From assembly GCA_959604655.1 (NCBI GenBank), contig CAUHCL010000059.1, positions 1-13,040 of the forward strand: a stretch of 13,040 nucleotides of DNA, in the 5' to 3' direction. The position numbers were made by a program, and so were the translations under genes. Positions within the stretch are counted from its first letter, which is position 1; each line of letters starts with the position of its first letter. The notes below the pieces were generated by a model. The model worked only from the letters and a program-made list of their open reading frames with translations, had not been told where the DNA came from and did not search any database. Below, piece after piece: positions 5,335 through 12,520 of this stretch. This stretch comes from an uncultured Alistipes sp. Lineage in GTDB: Bacteria > Bacteroidota > Bacteroidia > Bacteroidales > Rikenellaceae.

Positions 5335-5366
5335 AAAGATATGAAATAAAATTTCGAATCTGCAAA
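5334..5366 (-). promoter_or_regulatory. Promoter for the SPFH-RHH operon
   Basis: On the minus strand TTTG (5366-5363) is followed after 21 nt by TATCTTTG (5341-5334), matching the Bacteroidota consensus. The start ATG is 37 nt downstream of the -7 element. Confidence 0.85.
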
Positions 5367-5444
5367 TGAAAATGGATTTTTTTGACTGTCGGGCGGACGA
5401 GGCGGGGCATGGTGTGGCGGATGAGGCGAAAATCGGCGATTTTC

Positions 5445-5475
5445 TTGGCCGTTACGCGGCGAATGGGTAACTTTA
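5445..5475 (+). promoter_or_regulatory. Probable promoter for the EEP-fold lipoprotein
   Basis: TTG at 5445-5447 is followed after 20 nt by TAACTTTA (5468-5475), one base off TAnnTTTG. The gene's ATG lies 25 nt downstream. Confidence 0.55.
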
Positions 5476-5499
5476 CGGAAGTTTACCATGAGATAAGAT

Positions 5500-6252
5500 A
5501 TGAAACGCATTACCATTCTTTTCGCAATTTCGGTCGCGATGCTTTTTGCGGCGTGCGGCGGCTTTCGCCACGAGGCGCGTCTGATGAGTTACAATGTACG
5601 CAACTGCATGGGTCTCGACGGAGAGATTTCGTATGACCGCGTGGCGCGCGTGATAAACGATGCCGCACCCGATGCGGTGGCCGTTCAGGAGCTGGACAGC
5701 ATGACGACGCGTTATCAGGGGCAGGATGTGCTGCGCAATCTGGCCGAGAGGACGGGCATGTATCCCGTCTATGCGGCGTCGATAGATTTTCGCGGCGGGA
5801 AGTACGGCATAGGCATGCTGACGCGCGAAAAGCCGTTGTCGTTCCGCAGGGTGCCGCTGCCGTGCCGATCGGAGCCGCGGTCGCTCTTGATCGTGGAGCT
5901 GCCCGACTATTATTATTGTTCGACGCACTTGTCGCTGAACGCCGAGGATCGTGTGACCGATGCGAAGATAATCGTCGACGAGTTCGCCAAGCTGGACAAA
6001 CCCGCGTTTCTGGCGGGCGACTTCAATGCCGAGCCCGACGAAGAGGCGATGCGCGTGCTGCGCGAACGGTTCGAGGTGTTCGGGAAGAGCGGCGGCAATC
6101 TCACTTTTCCCGCGGACAAGCCCGAGATAGAGATCGATTACATATGCTGTTACAAAGGGGCGGGGACGTCGTGCGAGGTCGCGGATCACAAGGTGATAGA
6201 GGCTGTCGTCGAGTCGGATCACCGTCCGATAGTGGCCGATGTGAGGTTCTGA
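5500..6252 (+). CDS. Endonuclease/exonuclease/phosphatase-fold lipoprotein
   Basis: The 250-residue protein begins with a lipoprotein-like signal (MKRITILFAISVAMLFAAC), with C19 the probable lipidated residue. A complete EEP fold follows. The metal and catalytic motifs appear in order: MSYNVRN with N32, VQELD with E64, STHLS with H143, AGDFNAEP with D174 and N176, IDYI with D213, and SDHRP with D240/H241. This Mg2+-dependent hydrolase superfamily cuts phosphodiester or phosphomonoester bonds in nucleic acids, inositol phosphates or sphingolipids. Sequence does not fix the substrate. An envelope location makes nutrient scavenging of a phosphorylated compound likely. At about 230 mature residues it is a minimal member. 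It is transcribed alone, convergent with meaB. Confidence 0.88.
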   Translation: MKRITILFAISVAMLFAACGGFRHEARLMSYNVRNCMGLDGEISYDRVARVINDAAPDAVAVQELDSMTTRYQGQDVLRNLAERTGMYPVYAASIDFRGGKYGIGMLTREKPLSFRRVPLPCRSEPRSLLIVELPDYYYCSTHLSLNAEDRVTDAKIIVDEFAKLDKPAFLAGDFNAEPDEEAMRVLRERFEVFGKSGGNLTFPADKPEIEIDYICCYKGAGTSCEVADHKVIEAVVESDHRPIVADVRF

Positions 6253-6264
6253 CATGCGGGCATG

Positions 6265-6340
6265 TTGTTCGCCGACGGCGGCGCGAAGAAATGCAGTCCG
6301 CCGCGAGGGGCGGCGGCAAACTGTGCGGCTTTTCAGATTC
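6265..6340 (+). repeat. Family B intergenic repeat, diverged end
   Basis: TTGTTCGCCGACGGCGGCGC and then GCAGTCCGCCGC with CCGCCGC / GCGGCGG paired at 6298-6316 match the family B copies near 1828 and 9424. The end hairpin found in those copies is degraded here. It begins 12 nt after the stop of the EEP gene. Confidence 0.65.
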
Positions 6341-6355
6341 GAAGATATTACAGAG

Positions 6356-6489
6356 CATTCGGGCGGCAGCCTGCGGAGGGCGCAGACGAACGAAGAGTGA
6401 GTTGCGGGCCTCCGCAGCCTCCCGACAGCGGAGGCCCGCTATCGTTCGCGAAAGTTCACTCGCGCCCTCCGCAGGCTGCTGCCCGAATG
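6356..6489. repeat. 134-nt foldback repeat with 28-bp arms
   Basis: The outer arms at 6356-6383 and 6462-6489 are reverse complements over 28 positions, with one G-T wobble. A second perfect inverted repeat sits inside: GCGGGCCTCCGC at 6404-6415 and GCGGAGGCCCGC at 6428-6439. Partial matches lie between (CGAACGA and GAGTGA on the left and their complements on the right). The outer arm contains GCAGCCTGCGGAGGG, the opening of family A. It looks like two family A starts placed head to head. It lies between convergent genes. Confidence 0.8.
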
Positions 6490-6520
6490 TGTTATTCGTC
6501 ATGCCACTCGAAGAGATTGA

Positions 6521-6564
6521 TAATTAAGCCGCCGTTTGATTCAAAAGACGGCTTAATTACGTTT
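6521..6564. terminator. Terminator between convergent genes
   Basis: TAATTAAGCCG at 6521-6531 pairs with CGGCTTAATTA at 6549-6559, and the stem extends inward with a mismatch. CGTTTTTAC follows on the plus strand, so it ends plus-strand transcription from the EEP gene best. It also lies 5 nt from the meaB stop and may act on that transcript. Confidence 0.75.
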
Positions 6565-7683
6565 TTACTTTCTCTCGCTGCCGAAATAGATGTCGAGCAA
6601 CTCCTTGGCGGCGATGAACGAACTCAGTTTGGCGTCGAGCACCCGCTGTTCGATGTCGGCTATGCGTTCGGCGACCTCGGGATCGCGGTAGAAACTGCTC
6701 TTGAGGGCTTCGTTTATGCTCTCGTACATCCAGTATTTGTTCTGGCGGTTGCGGTTCGAAGTGTAGTAGCCGTTCTTCTCTATGTGGTCGAGGAACTCCT
6801 CCACGCCTTTCCATACCTCCTCCAGTCCCGTTTCGGCAACCGACGAACAGGTGTAGACCTTGGGCCGCCACCCCGATTCGGGCATGGGGAACAGATGCAA
6901 CGCCCCCTGGAACTGGGTCTTGGCCAGCTCGGCCTTGTGGATGTTCTCGCCGTCGGCCTTGGTGATGACCATCATGTCGGCCATCTCCATGATGCCGCGC
7001 TTGATGCCCTGCAATTCGTCGCCCGCACCCGATATCTGCAACAGCATGAACATGTCGACCATGGAGTGCACGGCCGTCTCCGACTGTCCCACGCCCACCG
7101 TCTCGATGAAGATGACGTCGAATCCCGCAGCCTCGCACAGCACGATCGTCTCGCGCGTCTTGCGCGCCACGCCGCCCAGCGAACCCGCCGAGGGCGAGGG
7201 GCGTATGAATATGTCGGGATTGTTGGCTATGCTCTCCATGCGGGTCTTGTCGCCGAGGATCGATCCGCCGCTGCGCTCGGAGCTGGGGTCGATGGCCAGC
7301 ACCGCCAGACGGTGGCGCAGCGAGGCCACCATGTTGCCTATGGCTTCGATGAAGGTCGACTTGCCCGCGCCCGGGACGCCCGTGATGCCTATTCGTATCG
7401 ATCGGCCCGCGTGGGGCAGGCAGCGTTCGATGATCTCCTGCGCTTGCGCGTAGTGCTCGGGTTTGTTACTCTCGATGAGCGTGATGGCCTGCGAGAGTAT
7501 GGTGATGTCACCGCGCAGGATGCCCTCCACGTATTGTTCGGTGGTGAGCGTGCGGCGGCGCTTGCGCACGAAGTAGGGGTTGACTATCGGCTGGTCGTCC
7601 ACGCCTTCGGTGACGTTGAGCGCGCTGTGGTGATGAGTGTCGGCGTACTCCTTCTCGTAGTGGTCTATTTTAGTGAATGCCAT
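6565..7683 (-). CDS. meaB: Methylmalonyl-CoA mutase-associated GTPase MeaB
   Basis: The 372-residue G3E-type GTPase matches the MeaB/ArgK family closely. The P-loop GVPGAGKST is at 102-110, the DPSSERSGGSILGDKTRM block at 132-149, the switch region ETVGVGQSE at 194-202, and the base-specificity motif TKAD at 241-244 (N-K-x-D with Thr first). The C-terminal helical part provides the dimerisation arm. MeaB binds adenosylcobalamin-dependent methylmalonyl-CoA mutase and uses GTP to gate cofactor loading and prevent inactivation. The mutase is not in this window. The N-terminal 45 residues before the usual MeaB core are polar, as in Bacteroidota members. It starts 10 nt after the stop of the thioredoxin-like gene, so the two share a transcript. 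It acts in the same pathway as the mce-mmd operon 2 kb away. Confidence 0.95.
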   Translation of the reverse strand: MAFTKIDHYEKEYADTHHHSALNVTEGVDDQPIVNPYFVRKRRRTLTTEQYVEGILRGDITILSQAITLIESNKPEHYAQAQEIIERCLPHAGRSIRIGITGVPGAGKSTFIEAIGNMVASLRHRLAVLAIDPSSERSGGSILGDKTRMESIANNPDIFIRPSPSAGSLGGVARKTRETIVLCEAAGFDVIFIETVGVGQSETAVHSMVDMFMLLQISGAGDELQGIKRGIMEMADMMVITKADGENIHKAELAKTQFQGALHLFPMPESGWRPKVYTCSSVAETGLEEVWKGVEEFLDHIEKNGYYTSNRNRQNKYWMYESINEALKSSFYRDPEVAERIADIEQRVLDAKLSSFIAAKELLDIYFGSERK

Positions 7684-7693
7684 GATCTTGTTC

Positions 7694-8164
7694 CTATTGG
7701 CCTGTTATTATTCGGTCGGTGATGTTTTCGGTGAGCGTTATGCCGTTCCCGCACCAAACGGCGCGCCGTTTGCGGTCGCAGATGACGCAGAACGGGATGA
7801 ACCTGACCCCGAAGTAGCGGAACGTGCGTCCGCCGTCGTCGAACGCCACGGCCACGCGGTCGCCGAGGTGCTCGGTGAGGGTCACGCCCGCGGTGTCGTA
7901 ATCCTCCTTGGTGACGATTATCACATTGAGTTTGGTGCCGTATTTGCTGACCAGAGTCTTTACGCGATCGAGGCATCGGCGGCAAAGCGAGCTCTCCGAA
8001 TGGTAGAAGACCATGCAGGTGTAGTCGGCCGCGTCGGGTTGCAGGTCCATGAGCCATTTGCGGAAGCGTGTCTCGGGCAGTTTCTCGCCGATCACGACAT
8101 TCTGGGCCGAGGCTGCGGCGAGCACGGTGAGCATTACGGCGAACGTAAGTAGGAGTCTCTTCAT
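7694..8164 (-). CDS. Secreted thioredoxin-like protein
   Basis: The 156-residue product starts with a classic Sec signal (MKRLLLTFAVMLTVLAAASA, cleavage near residue 20-21). A small thioredoxin-like domain follows, with FYHSESSLCRRC placing the redox pair at C61 and C64 and a cis-proline candidate P124 in FIPF. Extra cysteines lie at 50, 126, 129 and 138. It would act in the periplasm as a disulfide oxidoreductase or reductase. I chose ATG 8164 over the upstream ATG at 8206 because the former begins a perfect signal peptide and is preceded by the purine-rich CTCCC/GGGAG context, while the extra 14 residues would spoil the signal. It is the first gene of a two-gene transcript with meaB; no functional link to MeaB is evident. 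Confidence 0.82.
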   Translation of the reverse strand: MKRLLLTFAVMLTVLAAASAQNVVIGEKLPETRFRKWLMDLQPDAADYTCMVFYHSESSLCRRCLDRVKTLVSKYGTKLNVIIVTKEDYDTAGVTLTEHLGDRVAVAFDDGGRTFRYFGVRFIPFCVICDRKRRAVWCGNGITLTENITDRIITGQ

Positions 8165-8194
8165 TTCGGGGGAGGTAAGTCCGTTTGTCGGGAG

Positions 8195-8225
8195 CGAAAT
8201 TAGCAACTTTCGCGCAAAGAAGCAA
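8195..8225 (-). promoter_or_regulatory. Possible promoter for the thioredoxin-like/meaB operon
   Basis: On the minus strand TTG (8225-8223) is followed after 20 nt by TAATTTCG (8202-8195), which differs from TAnnTTTG at one base. It sits in the 88-nt gap between two divergent genes. I see no equally good site for the plus-strand gene. Confidence 0.45.
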
Positions 8226-8252
8226 AAGTTTAATGAATATATACATCGGAAT

Positions 8253-9383
8253 ATGAGGATTGGCTACGATCTTTCGGAGCGGGCCGCGGCGGGTCACGGA
8301 GATTCGCGCGACGTGCGGCGGATACTGGGTGCGATAGGCGATTGCGAGGCGATAGACGGGGTGGTCGTCGTGTCGGCATTCCGCACGTCGGAGGCGGATG
8401 AGGCGGATGGACGGGATGCGTGGCGGCGGGTGACGGCGCACCCGCTGCTGGCGCTGTTGCCGCGCGTGTGGCGCAATCTGCGCATGCCCGCGCACCTGAA
8501 CCGCAACGGGATAGACGTATATCATGCGCTCACGGGCGAGATTCCGTGGCGGATGGCCTACTCGCCGCTGCGGATGGTGGTCAGCGTGGACGACGTGAGT
8601 TTCCTGCTGCATCCCGACGCGTTCGGTGCGTGGGACCGCTTCGCGCGTCGGTGCAGATGCTATTTCAGTTGCAGGGTGGCGCACAGGGTGATCGCGCCCG
8701 ACGACCGTTCGCGGCGCGCGCTGGTGGCGTTCGGCGTGGAGGATGGTAAGATTGCCGTGATGATGCCTTACTCTTTTCGGGACGCGGAGGGTGCTTCCGA
8801 CGAGTCCGAGGCGGAGCGTGTGCGGGAGCGGTACGAGCTGCCCGAGCGGTTCTTTCTGATGTCGGGGGCCGTCGTGGCGTCGGGGAGTTACGGCGAGGCG
8901 GTGGAGGCTCTGGCGACGATGGTGAGAGAGGGGTGCTGCGGCTCGGACGTGGGGTTGGTGATATACGGCCGCCGCACCGAGTATTCCGACCGATTGCTGG
9001 AGTATGCCGACAAGTCGGCGGCCGCGGGGCGCGTGAATATTATATATGAGTGCGGCGGGCGCGACATGGCTGCGTTGCGGTCGATGGCGGCGGGGGAGTT
9101 GTTCCTTCCGCAGGCGGAGCGCTCGGCGCGGACGGTGGCGGATGCCGTGAGGGCGGGGATCCCCATGATCGTGAGCGACAGGGAGAATTTCCGCGAGGCG
9201 GCGGGCGATGCCGCGCTGTATGTCGATCCCTTCTCGCCCGACGAGATAGCCGCGGCCATGACCATGCTGCTCGACGACGGGGCGTGCGCCGCGCGGCTGG
9301 GCGAGGCCATGCGCAGGCGTGCCGCCGAGTGGTCGCCCGAGAGTGCGGCGCGGAGGCTGGTGGAGATATACGAGGCGTTGTAG
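8253..9383 (+). CDS. GT4-like glycosyltransferase
   Basis: The 376-residue protein has the two-domain GT-B organisation of group 1 glycosyltransferases. The N-terminal acceptor half (about 1-185) contains VVSVDDVSFLLHPDAF. The C-terminal nucleotide-sugar half (about 195-370) contains RFFLMSGAVVASGSYGEAVE, GLVIYGRR, a VNIIYECGGRDMAALRSMA block, AGIPMIVSDRENFREAAG and ALYVDPFSPDEIAAAM. The usual EGFGxPxxEAMAxG signature is altered: AERSARTVADAVRAG replaces it, with Asp in place of the second Glu. The substrate is unknown; a cell-surface polysaccharide or glycoprotein glycan is likely. ATG 8253 is chosen because the upstream extension is antisense to the divergent gene's 5' end. Codon use is very GC-rich, as in its neighbours. 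It is not within a polysaccharide cluster here. Confidence 0.78.
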   Translation: MRIGYDLSERAAAGHGDSRDVRRILGAIGDCEAIDGVVVVSAFRTSEADEADGRDAWRRVTAHPLLALLPRVWRNLRMPAHLNRNGIDVYHALTGEIPWRMAYSPLRMVVSVDDVSFLLHPDAFGAWDRFARRCRCYFSCRVAHRVIAPDDRSRRALVAFGVEDGKIAVMMPYSFRDAEGASDESEAERVRERYELPERFFLMSGAVVASGSYGEAVEALATMVREGCCGSDVGLVIYGRRTEYSDRLLEYADKSAAAGRVNIIYECGGRDMAALRSMAAGELFLPQAERSARTVADAVRAGIPMIVSDRENFREAAGDAALYVDPFSPDEIAAAMTMLLDDGACAARLGEAMRRRAAEWSPESAARRLVEIYEAL

Positions 9384-9423
9384 CGTATAAATAAATATGT
9401 TCGGCAGTGCGGGCTGCGGCCTG

Positions 9424-9517
9424 CTGTTCGCCGACGGCGGAGGACTCGCACGAGCCGAAAGCGAGTTGCAGTCCGCCGCAGTGGGGCGGCGGCGAACTGC
9501 GCGACTCGCAGAGTCGC
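9424..9517 (+). repeat. Family B intergenic repeat, most complete copy
   Basis: It opens CTGTTCGCCGACGGCGG. An extra hairpin ACTCGC / GCGAGT lies at 9444-9466. The family hairpin comes next, GCAGTCCGCCGC with GCGGCGG-CGA-ACTGC (9468-9500), directly followed by a perfect 7-bp hairpin GCGACTC / GAGTCGC (9501-9517, loop GCA). It lies 40 nt after the glycosyltransferase stop. Confidence 0.75.
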
Positions 9518-9538
9518 ATTCCTTCGAATCTTCAGAGT

Positions 9539-9569
9539 CGCGCGGGCCGCAGGTGCCGCGCGAATTTTT
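9539..9569 (+). terminator. Terminator after the glycosyltransferase gene
   Basis: CGCGCGG at 9539-9545 pairs with CCGCGCG at 9556-9562, with a 10-nt loop, followed by AATTTTTG. It is the only T-tailed hairpin between the glycosyltransferase gene and the mce promoter. Confidence 0.65.
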
Positions 9570-9623
9570 GTATCAAAATTTGTTAAAATAATCCTGAAAA
9601 TATTTACAAACTTGTTTCGAATA

Positions 9624-9655
9624 TTTCGTTATTTGGGATTTTACACGTATCTTTG
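9624..9655 (+). promoter_or_regulatory. Promoter for the mce-mmd operon
   Basis: TATCTTTG at 9648-9655 is a full match to the -7 element, preceded after 20 nt by TTTC (9624-9627), a weak -33. The surrounding 9570-9725 is AT-rich, unlike the GC-rich genes. The leader would be about 65 nt. I see no riboswitch-like structure in it. Confidence 0.75.
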
Positions 9656-9725
9656 TAGTGTTTTGGGCTAAAGTCGGAAAATCGAAAATTTACATACGAA
9701 AACTAATAACTTAAACTCGAAAATT

Positions 9726-10136
9726 ATGAAAGTTTCACACATTGAACATCTCGGTATCGCGGTCAAGAGCCTTGACGAAGCGATTCCTTATTGGGAGAAT
9801 GTATTGGGCCTGAAGTGTTACGCCGTGGAGGAAGTGGCCGACCAGAAGGTGAAGACCGCTTTCTTCAAGCTGGGGCAGACCAAGATCGAGCTGCTGGAGC
9901 CGACGTCGGAGGATTCAACGATCGCCAAGTACATCGAAAACCGCGGCGTGGGTATCCACCACATGGCGCTGGCCTGCGAGAACATCGAGGAACAGCTGGC
10001 CGATGCCGAGGCGAAGGGCATACGCCTGATCGACAAGACCCCGCGCAAGGGCGCCGAGGGCATGACCATCGCCTTCATGCACCCGAAATCGACGCAGGGC
10101 ATTCTGACCGAGCTGTGCGAGGACAAAAACAAGTAA
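9726..10136 (+). CDS. mce: Methylmalonyl-CoA epimerase
   Basis: The 136-residue protein is a vicinal-oxygen-chelate enzyme with two βαβββ repeats, the normal length for the family. It interconverts (R)- and (S)-methylmalonyl-CoA, joining the mutase product to the form used by the decarboxylase. Probable metal ligands are H8 in IEHLGIAV, H78 or H79 in GIHHMAL, and E129 in LTEL; E55 or Q51 near KIELLEP may complete the site. GLKCYAVEEV and PRKGAEGMTIAF are family-typical. It is the first gene of the operon, 29 nt before mmdA. Its position at the head of the decarboxylase genes matches its metabolic role. Confidence 0.94.
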   Translation: MKVSHIEHLGIAVKSLDEAIPYWENVLGLKCYAVEEVADQKVKTAFFKLGQTKIELLEPTSEDSTIAKYIENRGVGIHHMALACENIEEQLADAEAKGIRLIDKTPRKGAEGMTIAFMHPKSTQGILTELCEDKNK

Positions 10137-10165
10137 ACAATTCAAAATAAACAGCAAGCACTTTT

Positions 10166-11731
<1,566 letters not shown>

Positions 11732-11749
11732 CGAAAACGATCGCAGCTT

Positions 11750-12067
11750 ATGACAATGTTAGCTATAAACTGGGGCAATGCTTTGATAATTACCGTAGTG
11801 GGATTCTCGCTGGTGTTCGCGGTGCTCATACTGCTCATCGGCGTGATCAAGATCTTCGGTCTTGTCTTCGCCGAGAAGCCCCAAAAGCAGAGCGTCGCTA
11901 CGGTTGCCGCAGCGGCTCCCGCCGAGTCGGACGAGGAGGAGATGGCGGCAGTGGCTTTCGCGTTGCACATGTTCTACGACATGCACGACGAGGAGAGCGA
12001 CGTGCTTACCATCGTTCACGAGGATGCGGCATACTCGCCGTGGAATCAGAAAAGTATAACTTTTTAA
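11750..12067 (+). CDS. mmdD: OadG-family small membrane subunit (δ/γ)
   Basis: The 105-residue protein has one strong membrane helix near residues 10-38, an Ala/Glu-rich linker (about 48-66), and a C-terminal soluble tail with YSPWNQK at 95-101. This is the OadG/MmdD design: the small subunit anchors the soluble carboxyltransferase and biotin carrier to the membrane pump and stabilises the complex. The gene lies 18 nt after mmdA and 15 nt before the biotin carrier gene. The family is poorly conserved, so the call relies on topology, tail motif and operon position together. Confidence 0.88.
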   Translation: MTMLAINWGNALIITVVGFSLVFAVLILLIGVIKIFGLVFAEKPQKQSVATVAAAAPAESDEEEMAAVAFALHMFYDMHDEESDVLTIVHEDAAYSPWNQKSITF

Positions 12068-12082
12068 TATCAAGTAATTAAA

Positions 12083-12514
12083 ATGCAGAAACTTAAATTC
12101 AACATAAACGGAAAGCATTACGAGGCTACCGTGGCCGAGACGTCGCACAATGTAGCCGAGGTGGAGCTTAACGGCAAGAAGTATACCGTGGAGGTGGAGC
12201 GCGCCGAGAGCGTTGCCGTTCCTCACATCGCGGCTCCCAAGCATGCCGCCCCCGCCGCGGCTCCCGTTGCCGCCGCTGCTGCACCCAAGGCTGCGGCAGG
12301 CGCCAATTCGGTTACCGCGCCCCTGCCGGGCAGCGTGACTGTGGTGAACGTCAAGGCGGGCGACGCCGTGAAGGCGGGCCAGACCTTGATTATCATCGAG
12401 GCCATGAAGATGGAGAACGAGGTACTCGCTCCCGCCGACGGTACGGTTACCGCCGTTCATGTGTCGGGCGGTCAGGCCGTTCAGCAGGGCGATGCACTTT
12501 TGGATTTGGCATAA
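12083..12514 (+). CDS. mmdC: Biotin carrier subunit of methylmalonyl-CoA decarboxylase
   Basis: The 143-residue protein ends in a biotinyl domain (about 76-143), with the modification motif EAMKME and biotinylated lysine K109. The folded signature GDAVKAGQTLIIIEAMKM and the symmetrical second half ADGTVTAVHVSGGQAVQQGD are present. Residues 1-45 form a small β-rich N-terminal part, joined by a flexible Ala/Pro linker (about 46-75). Biotin attached here carries CO2 from MmdA to the membrane subunit MmdB. The ligase that attaches biotin is not in the window. The stop lies 6 nt before the next start. Confidence 0.95.
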   Translation: MQKLKFNINGKHYEATVAETSHNVAEVELNGKKYTVEVERAESVAVPHIAAPKHAAPAAAPVAAAAAPKAAAGANSVTAPLPGSVTVVNVKAGDAVKAGQTLIIIEAMKMENEVLAPADGTVTAVHVSGGQAVQQGDALLDLA

Positions 12515-12520
12515 ACGTAA

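Noticed and set aside
4224..5369. Open frame of 381 codons on the plus strand
   Set aside because: It is antisense to the SPFH gene and runs through its promoter. The His/Arg/Val-rich composition is typical of a shadow frame.
6262..7722. Open frame of 486 codons on the plus strand
   Set aside because: It covers intergenic repeats, the foldback and then the antisense of meaB. MeaB motifs are unambiguous on the other strand.
9656..9725. Possible riboswitch in the mce leader, for example a cobalamin type
   Set aside because: The leader is only about 65 nt and AT-rich, without a B12 box or stable stems. It is too short for a cobalamin riboswitch.
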